A stretch of DNA of 12,958 bases from Gammaproteobacteria bacterium (lineage in GTDB: Bacteria; Pseudomonadota; Gammaproteobacteria; GCA-001735895): the NCBI GenBank assembly GCA_015494335.1, contig WGBK01000211.1:1-12958 (forward strand), read 5' to 3'. Below are positions 1 through 5,407 of the stretch, one piece after another. The notes beneath the pieces were generated by a model. That model saw only the letters and a list, made by a program, of their open reading frames with translations. It was not told the DNA's origin and did not search any database. The first letter of the stretch is position 1; each line of letters starts with the position of its first letter. A program made the position numbers and the translations under genes.

Positions 1-1005
1 GCCGGAACGGATCTGCGATTCGAGGCCGCCGAGACCTCGTTGCAGGATACCGTCCTTGATCAGGTACTCGCGGCTTGCTTCCAGCCCGCCGTCGTCGAAG
101 GCGTAGCTCGCCAGTTCGTGTTCGACGGTCGGGTCGAAAACGATATTCATCCGCTCCGAGCCGTATTGCAGGCGGCCGAAATCCTCCAGCCGCACGAAGC
201 TCCAGCCGGCGTAATTGCGTTCGTCGCCGAGTATGCGGTCGATCTCCAGCGGGTGGCCGATGCTCTCGTGAATCTGCAACATCATCTGGTCCGGCGCCAG
301 GATCAGGTCGAGGGTGTCGCTGGGGCATTCCTCCGCCGACAGCAGCTCCACGGCCTGCTCGCCGATGAGCCGGCAGCGCTCGAGGATCGAGGCCTCGTCG
401 AACACCTCGACACCCATCTGCCAGGTCTTGCCGCGCATGCCGCAATCGGTGCGCTTCTGCACCACCGGCCCCTCCTGGGCCACTGCGGAATAATCCGAGG
501 AGACCATCAGGAAATGCTGCTCCACGTCGCTACCGTTGCTCGAAACAAAATGGTGATCGCTGTGGATGACCTGGGCAAAGGCATTGCAGGAAACCACCTG
601 GGGCGAGACCTTGAGCGCTTCGGTGGCGCGAATCAGCAGGTCGTTCAGATCGCCGGGGGGCAGCGCGCTTTCGTCCTTGCGGTAGGGCGAACGATAGCTG
701 CCCACCGCCTTCGGCCGGGCATCGCTGGAAAAGGCATACACCGCGTAGGGCGCCGCATTGCGGGCCAGTTGCAGGGCGCGACGGGCTGCGTCCTGCACCG
801 CGGCGGGCGACAGATCGGCGGTGGCAGCATAGGCAAACTGCCCGTCGGCCAATACCTCGACCATCAGCCCGCGACTCTGGTCGCGGTGGTTGCTCTGCGG
901 GTGACCGTCGCGCACCCAGCGGTAGGTCGTGCGTTCATCGACCATTCGCAGGCCGACCCAGTCCGCCGCGATATCGATGCCGCTCAGAAGTCTGTGCAAA
1001 TCCAA
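1..1005 (-). CDS. TldD/PmbA family metalloprotease, partial (C-terminus off the left edge)
   Basis: The frame is open from a TTG at 1005 down to base 1, giving 335 codons of a protein I expect to be about 480 residues. HESIGH at residues 246-251 (bases 270-253) is the HExxxH zinc motif of TldD. It is followed by an acidic/aromatic stretch (PLEIDRILGDERNYAG) typical of TldD-like proteins. The family processes or degrades unfolded peptides; TldD/TldE in E. coli mature microcin B17 and act on CcdA. The motif marks this as the catalytic, TldD-like partner, but the sequence looks like the distinct beta/gammaproteobacterial subgroup, so I give no symbol. The remaining metal ligands would lie beyond the edge. 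I chose TTG because GGAG sits 7 nt upstream. An in-frame ATG at 1035 would add ten residues (MRSSQPRRPP) and has a weaker AGG. Expression is divergent from the lipoprotein genes. Confidence 0.9.
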   Translation of the reverse strand, partial: MDLHRLLSGIDIAADWVGLRMVDERTTYRWVRDGHPQSNHRDQSRGLMVEVLADGQFAYAATADLSPAAVQDAARRALQLARNAAPYAVYAFSSDARPKAVGSYRSPYRKDESALPPGDLNDLLIRATEALKVSPQVVSCNAFAQVIHSDHHFVSSNGSDVEQHFLMVSSDYSAVAQEGPVVQKRTDCGMRGKTWQMGVEVFDEASILERCRLIGEQAVELLSAEECPSDTLDLILAPDQMMLQIHESIGHPLEIDRILGDERNYAGWSFVRLEDFGRLQYGSERMNIVFDPTVEHELASYAFDDGGLEASREYLIKDGILQRGLGGLESQIRSG

Positions 1006-1033
1006 GGGAGGTCTCCGAGGTTGAGAGGAGCGC

Positions 1034-1039
1034 ATGATA
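1034..1039 (-). promoter_or_regulatory. Possible -10 element for the TldD-like gene
   Basis: On the minus strand this reads TATCAT, five of six matches to the sigma-70 -10 box. It lies about 28 nt before the TTG start at 1005. No convincing -35 box lies 16-18 nt upstream, so the call is weak. If real, it overlaps the alternative ATG at 1035 and would exclude that codon as the start. Confidence 0.25.
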
Positions 1040-1102
1040 ACGCCTGCCGGGCGACAGCACCAGAATCAGTTCCGTTATGAAACTTTTGCTGCTTCCATTG
1101 TC

Positions 1103-1132
1103 TTTCCACCCGCTCGACGGGAACGCTATACT
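1103..1132 (+). promoter_or_regulatory. Sigma-70-type promoter for the first lipoprotein gene
   Basis: The -35 box TTTCCA (1103-1108, four of six matches) and the -10 box TATACT (1127-1132, five of six) are separated by 18 nt. The ATG at 1167 follows 34 nt after the -10 box, with a purine-rich ribosome-binding site (GGAAAGGA, 1152-1159) in between. This is the best promoter-like sequence in the divergent gap between the TldD-like gene and the lipoproteins. Confidence 0.5.
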
Positions 1133-1166
1133 GCGCGGACCCCAGCCCCAACGGAAAGGAATCGAC

Positions 1167-1619
1167 ATGACATACCGCCTGCTGCTCCCGCTGATATTCC
1201 TGGCCCTGACCGCCTGTTCCCGCAATACCCGGGAGGAACGGCTGTATGCCACCACCGGCATCCGGCCGGATCCGCCGATGCTTCCCTGCCGGGTCGTTTC
1301 CTCGCATCGCACCGCCTTGCCGGATTCAACGGCAGAGCGCGCTACCAACGGCGCGCTTCTCGGGATGAAAGGCGCTCAGGAAACCACCCGCAACCCAAGG
1401 GTAACGGTCATAGATGGCGTTCTCGGAGGTATTCAAGGCGCTCTCGAGCAGCCCGTTCATCAGCCTGGCGTGGAATACCGGGTACAGCTGCACGACGGGA
1501 GCGAACTCCTGCTGCGGCAGGTATTGCGTTCCGGCGACCCCATCCTCGAAGCCGGAGATGCCTGTCGTTTGCTCTATGAGGAGCCTCCGCGCGTTATACC
1601 CGCGAAAGGCAACCGGTAG
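1167..1619 (+). CDS. Small predicted lipoprotein with a partial glycine zipper (first of a tandem pair)
   Basis: This 150-residue protein starts MTYRLLLPLIFLALTAC. It has a short positive N-terminus, a hydrophobic core and an LTAC lipobox, so Cys17 should be lipidated after Sec export and signal peptidase II cleavage. The next residue is Ser rather than Asp, which favours sorting to the outer membrane. After a variable segment comes a Gly-rich stretch (GVLGGIQG, residues 84-91) and then a conserved block with GVEYRVQLHDG (101-111) and GDACRLL (130-136). Cys41 and Cys132 could form a periplasmic disulfide. I chose ATG 1167 because GGAAAGGA precedes it; the frame runs back to an ATG at 1077 but that would bury the signal peptide. 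It resembles SlyB/17-kDa-antigen-type glycine-zipper lipoproteins in layout only. Function is unknown. The gene 90 nt downstream encodes a diverged copy. Confidence 0.8.
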   Translation: MTYRLLLPLIFLALTACSRNTREERLYATTGIRPDPPMLPCRVVSSHRTALPDSTAERATNGALLGMKGAQETTRNPRVTVIDGVLGGIQGALEQPVHQPGVEYRVQLHDGSELLLRQVLRSGDPILEAGDACRLLYEEPPRVIPAKGNR

Positions 1620-1626
1620 CCCGATC

Positions 1627-1657
1627 TTGGCCGACTTGGGGCGGTCAGGTGTATGAT
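1627..1657 (+). promoter_or_regulatory. Weak candidate promoter for the second lipoprotein gene
   Basis: TATGAT at 1652-1657 matches five of six -10 positions. The only -35-like sequence, TTGGCC at 1627-1632, matches three positions and gives a 19-nt spacer. Because 90 nt separate the two lipoprotein genes and no terminator hairpin is visible, they could share one transcript with this as an internal promoter. Confidence 0.25.
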
Positions 1658-1709
1658 GGCCGCAACGAAAGACATTCAACCCACGGAACAGACATCCACG
1701 GAGGTTTCC

Positions 1710-2219
1710 ATGAAATCCCTCATCTTCACCCCGGCTCTGATCATCCTGCTGCTGGCCGGCTGTTCCAGCGACAAGGCCGGTCAGGATCTCTACCAGTCCA
1801 GCGAGATCGGCCAGGCCAAGCGCATCCTGCCCTGCACCGTGGTGTCGGCGCGCGAGGTACGCATCCGCGACAAGCAGGCCGGGGATACCGGCGAGAGTCT
1901 GGGCTTCATCGTCGGCGCTCTGTCCACTGCACAAAACAACGACAACCCGGCGGTACGGGTGCTCGGCGGTCTGGCCGGCGGCGCGGTCGGACGGGCGGCG
2001 TCGGACAAGTTGCGCGAGCGCAAGGGCGTCGAGTACACGGTGTTGCTGGCCAGCGGCGAGGAGCGCCAACTGGTACAGGACATTGCCGAGAACGAGGCGC
2101 TGCTGCAGCCGGGCGAAGCCTGCCGCCTGCAGGTCAGCGGCAATCTCAACCGCGTCCTGCCGGCCAGGCAATACCCGAAGGCGGTACAGCGCCCCGAGAA
2201 GGTCCGGATCGAGGAATAG
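1710..2219 (+). CDS. Predicted outer-membrane lipoprotein with a glycine zipper (second of a tandem pair)
   Basis: This 169-residue protein starts MKSLIFTPALIILLLAGC, a clean lipoprotein signal with an LAGC lipobox and Cys18 as the lipidation site. Ser19-Ser20 argue against inner-membrane retention. Gly86, Gly90 and Gly94 form a GxxxGxxxG zipper (VLGGLAGGAVG, 84-94), as in SlyB-like proteins, where such helices insert in or pack against the membrane. GVEYTVLLASGEE (106-118) and GEACRL (135-140) align with the upstream protein. So does the N-terminal RILPCTVVSA (38-47), which makes Cys42 and Cys138 a conserved pair. The start is fixed by GGAGG (1700-1704), 5 nt before the ATG; upstream in-frame codons lack a signal peptide. 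The gene ends 13 nt from the convergent rlmG stop. Role unknown; envelope structure or stress is a reasonable guess. Confidence 0.82.
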   Translation: MKSLIFTPALIILLLAGCSSDKAGQDLYQSSEIGQAKRILPCTVVSAREVRIRDKQAGDTGESLGFIVGALSTAQNNDNPAVRVLGGLAGGAVGRAASDKLRERKGVEYTVLLASGEERQLVQDIAENEALLQPGEACRLQVSGNLNRVLPARQYPKAVQRPEKVRIEE

Positions 2220-2232
2220 GACTCCGCGGGGA

Positions 2233-3378
2233 TCAGCCCTGGCGAGGCTCTGCGGCGCGCAGGATCACGAACTTGCGATTGGCGGCATGGGTTTCGACGC
2301 GGCCGAAATGCCGCTTCAGCAGACGCGGGTAATTGAGGTGGCGGTTGGCCACCACCCAGAGTTCCCCTTCGGGCTGCAGGGCTCTTGCGGCATCGCGAAA
2401 CATCTGCGCCGCCACCCGGTCGCCCACCGCCTGTTGCTGGTGGAACGGCGGATTGCAGAGCACCAGGTCCAGGCTCGCCACCTCGAAATCCGTCAGCGAG
2501 TTGCCGACGATGAAATGGAAGCGCTGCAGTTGCGGATCGAGCTGTTTCAGGTTCTCACGAGCAGAGTCCACTGCCATGAAGGATTCGTCGACGAAAAAGA
2601 CTTCGGCTTCCGGGTTGTCCCGCGCAGCCACCAGGCCGATCACGCCGTTACCGCAACCCAGGTCGGCAATCCGGCCCGGACCCTCGGTCTGCGGCATCTG
2701 TTCGAGCAGGAAGCGCGTACCGATATCCAGCCGTTCGCGCGAGAACAGGGCCGAATGGTTGAGTAGTTCGAAGTCCGTACCCTCGAGCCGGTAACGGCTG
2801 GGATAGGGGGTCTGCGGCAACGGCAGGGAAGCATCGACCCGCACCCGGATCAGCTTGGCCTTGTGCCGCCCGGGCAGAGTCTCGGTCGGGCCGACCAGGG
2901 TTTCTAGCAGCGTCCACAGGCGTCGCGGCATGTGCTTCTGCATGCCCGCCAGGCGCAACTGGCAGTCCTCGGCAAGGCGGGGCTTGAGCCGCAGCAACTG
3001 GTCTTCCAGCAGGGCCAGGGATTTCGGCAGCTTGATCAGCACCTGACGGGCCGCGGGAGGCGTCTGCAGGCTCCCGATGAAGCGAACGGCGTCAGCGGGC
3101 AGACTGTTGCGCTGCAGGTTCTGTCGCGTTGCCTCGAAAGCGAGCCAGGAATCGGACCAGCTCTGCGGGGCATGGGAGTGCAGCGGGACCGCCAGGGCGC
3201 CGAAGGCGTCATTGATCACCAGCGGCGCGGGATCGATCTCGCCGCTTGCGGCAAGATCGGCCAGCAGATAGTCGTCGGCCGCATCCCAGGCGCGCAGGCT
3301 TTCCCGGCGGCGCAGCGGCAGGCGGCGAAGTTCAAAGTCTCCGAATGGGCTGTGCCACACGGTTTCAGCCTGGTGCAT
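2233..3378 (-). CDS. rlmG: 23S rRNA (guanine-1835-N2) methyltransferase RlmG
   Basis: RlmG uses S-adenosylmethionine to make m2G1835 in 23S rRNA, acting on RNA in the cytoplasm. The protein has 381 residues, close to the E. coli enzyme (378). It has the family's two-domain form: a degenerate N-terminal methyltransferase-like domain (about 1-190) and a catalytic C-terminal domain. Visible motifs are NHSALFSRERLDIGTRFLL (207-225), the SAM-binding DLGCGNGVIGL (239-249), an acidic VDES (263-266) and the catalytic NPPFHQQ (309-315). VANRHLNY near the end is also characteristic. The ATG at 3378 follows GGAGAG with 8 nt spacing. The stop lies 13 nt from the convergent lipoprotein stop, and the start faces the divergent VanZ-like gene. 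The RsmC paralogue is the main alternative, but the NHS..FSR..LDIG and HQQ signatures fit RlmG better. Confidence 0.93.
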   Translation of the reverse strand: MHQAETVWHSPFGDFELRRLPLRRRESLRAWDAADDYLLADLAASGEIDPAPLVINDAFGALAVPLHSHAPQSWSDSWLAFEATRQNLQRNSLPADAVRFIGSLQTPPAARQVLIKLPKSLALLEDQLLRLKPRLAEDCQLRLAGMQKHMPRRLWTLLETLVGPTETLPGRHKAKLIRVRVDASLPLPQTPYPSRYRLEGTDFELLNHSALFSRERLDIGTRFLLEQMPQTEGPGRIADLGCGNGVIGLVAARDNPEAEVFFVDESFMAVDSARENLKQLDPQLQRFHFIVGNSLTDFEVASLDLVLCNPPFHQQQAVGDRVAAQMFRDAARALQPEGELWVVANRHLNYPRLLKRHFGRVETHAANRKFVILRAAEPRQG

Positions 3379-3417
3379 ATGTTGTACTCTCCGCTTGCCG
3401 CATTACGGCGGTGGCGC

Positions 3418-3446
3418 AGCATACCCCGGACCGGTACTGGCGTCAT
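3418..3446 (-). promoter_or_regulatory. Candidate sigma-70 promoter for rlmG
   Basis: On the minus strand, ATGACG (3441-3446; TGAC core, four of six) and TATGCT (3418-3423, four of six) are separated by 17 nt. They lie 40 nt upstream of the rlmG ATG at 3378. If the VanZ-like gene starts at 3379 instead of 3472, this promoter would lie inside that coding region. Confidence 0.35.
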
Positions 3447-3471
3447 CCTTTTACCCGCCCTGCTCCCGATC

Positions 3472-4797
3472 ATGGTACGACTTGTTTTCAACCTGCTGAC
3501 CCTGGCCATGCTGCTGTTCATAGCAGTGGCCAGCTTTCATACGACCGGCGACAACGCACCGGTCTTTCACGGCGATGCCTGGCAGCGTCTCTATGCCTGG
3601 CGTAACGTCGAGCTGTTCTCGAGCCTGCGCGACATGGCGGTCAACCTGCTGCTGTACCTGCCGCTGGGTTTCCTGTGGCGCTACCGGCTGGAGGCATCGG
3701 GTGCTCGCCGCATCGGTCTGCGGCCCTGGCTGTGGGGTTTCTTCATCAGCCTGCTGGTGGAGACCCTGCAGGCCTTCCTGGATCGCTACTCGGATCCGAC
3801 CGACCTGATCACCAACACGACCGGCTATATCCTCGGTTTTCTGCTCGCGGGTATCGCAATCCGGCGTTTTCGGCTGACCCCGGCGCGCCTGCTCGGCATT
3901 CACCGGCCCGGGCAACTGGTGTACAGCCTGGCGGGCCTGCGTTTTCTCTATGCCTCGATCATGGTTTTCGTCAGCCTGTTGCCTTTCGACTTGTCCGTGC
4001 GATTGTCGGAACTCTATGCCAAGCTCAATCCGCCGCCGGGACAACCGCCACGCATCCTGCTCGATCCGCTGTATCACTTCCGCGAAGCGGCCCCACCCCT
4101 GCTGGACCTGACTTTCCAGTTTCTCGCCTTTCTGCCCATCGCCGGCCTGAGCTATGCCATCGCGGTCATCCAGCACCAGAACTCCTTTCGCGGCACCCTG
4201 ATACCGGTATTGCTGATCGCCTGCGGCATCGAGCTGGCGCAGGTTTTCGTGGCCAGCGCCAGCAGCGACATCCTGACGCCCCTGCTGGCATTGGCGGCGG
4301 CTCTGCTAACGCTGCTCGTCGGCGCTGTTTTCGCTACGCCACAGCTGCGCGAACGCTCGGACTGGGCCATCGCGGCCTTTTTCTGCTACCTGGTGCTGCT
4401 CGGGGTGTTGGCCTGGTCGCCTTATCGTTTCGAGACCAACCCGAACGCCCTGCTCGACAAGCTGCAGCAGGTCAACCTGATTCCGTTTCGCAATCATTTC
4501 GCCAATCCAAGCGTTTCCGCGGCCATCGACCTGGCCAAGGAATTCTTCCTTGCGGTACCCCTCGGCATCCTGTTTGCCCTGATGCTGCCTCGGCAACCGC
4601 GCTGGTTCGTCAGTCTGTGGCTGGGCATAGGTCTTTTCGGGCCGCTGGAGCTGTCACAGGTCGCTGTAATCGGTCGCTACCCGGATCTCACGGATGTACT
4701 GCTGGGCAGCGCCGGCTGCATGGCCGGCAGCTGGGTCGCCGCCAATTTTCTCGCCTCGCAACAAGGTGACCGAGCCATTCGGGAACCCGGAGACTGA
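3472..4797 (+). CDS. VanZ-like polytopic membrane protein with three predicted VanZ units
   Basis: From ATG 3472 the product has 441 very hydrophobic residues with roughly a dozen membrane segments. The VanZ pattern appears three times: an Asn/Asp then a helix with a (L/V)P(L/I)(G/A) turn (64, 222, 363), a helix ending in E-(T/L)-(L/A/S)-Q (Glu97, Glu254, Glu393), and an Asp-led helix (Asp111, Asp266, Asp405/408). A lead helix ending in SF, LLPFD or WSPYRFE opens each unit (about 5-25, 155-173, 298-320). VanZ itself is linked to teicoplanin resistance in enterococci; the wider family has no settled function in Gram-negatives. The start is uncertain. ATG 3472 begins just before the first helix, while ATG 3379 would add 31 residues and abut the divergent rlmG start; neither has a clear ribosome-binding site. 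The next gene begins 94 nt downstream. Confidence 0.8.
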   Translation: MVRLVFNLLTLAMLLFIAVASFHTTGDNAPVFHGDAWQRLYAWRNVELFSSLRDMAVNLLLYLPLGFLWRYRLEASGARRIGLRPWLWGFFISLLVETLQAFLDRYSDPTDLITNTTGYILGFLLAGIAIRRFRLTPARLLGIHRPGQLVYSLAGLRFLYASIMVFVSLLPFDLSVRLSELYAKLNPPPGQPPRILLDPLYHFREAAPPLLDLTFQFLAFLPIAGLSYAIAVIQHQNSFRGTLIPVLLIACGIELAQVFVASASSDILTPLLALAAALLTLLVGAVFATPQLRERSDWAIAAFFCYLVLLGVLAWSPYRFETNPNALLDKLQQVNLIPFRNHFANPSVSAAIDLAKEFFLAVPLGILFALMLPRQPRWFVSLWLGIGLFGPLELSQVAVIGRYPDLTDVLLGSAGCMAGSWVAANFLASQQGDRAIREPGD

Positions 4798-4813
4798 ATC
4801 TGCCTGTTCGCGC

Positions 4814-4840
4814 TCAGGTTTTCCGGCAAGCGGCCGATGC
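4814..4840 (+). promoter_or_regulatory. Sigma-28 (FliA)-like promoter for the chemoreceptor operon
   Basis: TCAGGTTT (4814-4821) and GCCGATGC (4833-4840) are separated by exactly 11 nt. The FliA consensus is TAAAGTTT-N11-GCCGATAA, so each half matches six of eight bases at the right spacing. Pseudomonas-type FliA promoters often start TCAAG, which is closer still. It lies 17 nt after the VanZ-like stop and about 50 nt before the PAS gene, in an operon encoding chemotaxis proteins, the usual FliA targets. A TATAGT at 4846-4851 is a competing sigma-70 -10 box but has no good -35. Confidence 0.55.
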
Positions 4841-4891
4841 TGAACTATAGTCAGGGCTGAATCGAACAAAGCAAGGCAGGGATCCCACCGC

Positions 4892-5407
4892 ATGAACGAC
4901 CGTTCTCAGGAAATCGTCATCCACGAAGACGACTTCATCGTCTCCAAGACCGACCCCAAGGGGAAGATCACCTACTGCAACCGCATTTTCATCGAGATTT
5001 CCGGTTTCAGTGAAGCGGAACTGCTGGGCCAACCACACAGCATCATTCGCCACCCGGACATGCCGCGCTCGGTGTTCCGTGCCCTGTGGCAGACGCTGCA
5101 GGCCGGCAGGGAATTTTTCGGCATCATCAAGAACCGCACCAAATCGGGCGGTTTCTACTGGGCTTTCGCCAATGTCACGCCAAGTCTCGATGGCCAGGGA
5201 AAATTGCTCGGCTATTTCTCGGTGCGGCGATGTCCCTCGCGCAAGGGCATCGACACCCTCGCGCCCCTCTATCGGCAGATGATCGAGGAAGAAGCGCGCC
5301 ACGACAGTGCCCGGAACGCCATGGACGCTTCCTGGGATATCCTGCAACAACGCTTGAACCAGGCAGGCATGAACTATGAAGAATTCGTACTTTCTCTTGA
5401 ACAGTAG
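4892..5407 (+). CDS. Stand-alone PAS-domain redox/energy sensor, Aer/CetB type
   Basis: The 171-residue protein is a single PAS domain (about 10-115) plus a helical tail (about 120-171), with no membrane segment or output domain. It closely follows the N-terminal PAS of E. coli Aer: KGKITYCNRIFIEISGF (23-39), LLGQPHSIIRHPDMP (44-58), IIKNRTKSGGFYWAFANVTP (78-97). Arg53, His54 and Asp56 correspond to the Aer residues implicated in FAD binding. The Trp that precedes GIVKNR in Aer is Phe here (Phe75/Phe76). I infer an FAD-bound sensor of redox or electron-transport state that signals through the receptor encoded next, as CetB does with CetA in Campylobacter. AGGG lies 10 nt before the ATG, and the last 32 nt overlap the receptor gene, implying linked expression. 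A flagellar-type promoter lies upstream. Confidence 0.88.
   Translation: MNDRSQEIVIHEDDFIVSKTDPKGKITYCNRIFIEISGFSEAELLGQPHSIIRHPDMPRSVFRALWQTLQAGREFFGIIKNRTKSGGFYWAFANVTPSLDGQGKLLGYFSVRRCPSRKGIDTLAPLYRQMIEEEARHDSARNAMDASWDILQQRLNQAGMNYEEFVLSLEQ

Noticed and set aside
40..1080. A 346-codon open frame on the plus strand
   Set aside because: It is the complement of the TldD-like gene; the minus strand holds the HESIGH motif and coherent protein sequence. The plus frame has low-complexity composition and no ribosome-binding site.
2932..3471. Upstream extension of the VanZ-like frame to an ATG at 2932
   Set aside because: The added 180 residues are antisense to rlmG and have no hydrophobic or family character. 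The membrane protein begins at 3472, or at most at 3379.
4846..4851. TATAGT as a sigma-70 -10 box for the PAS gene
   Set aside because: No acceptable -35 box lies 16-18 nt upstream, while a two-part FliA-like match with exact spacing lies immediately before it. It could still act as a secondary promoter.
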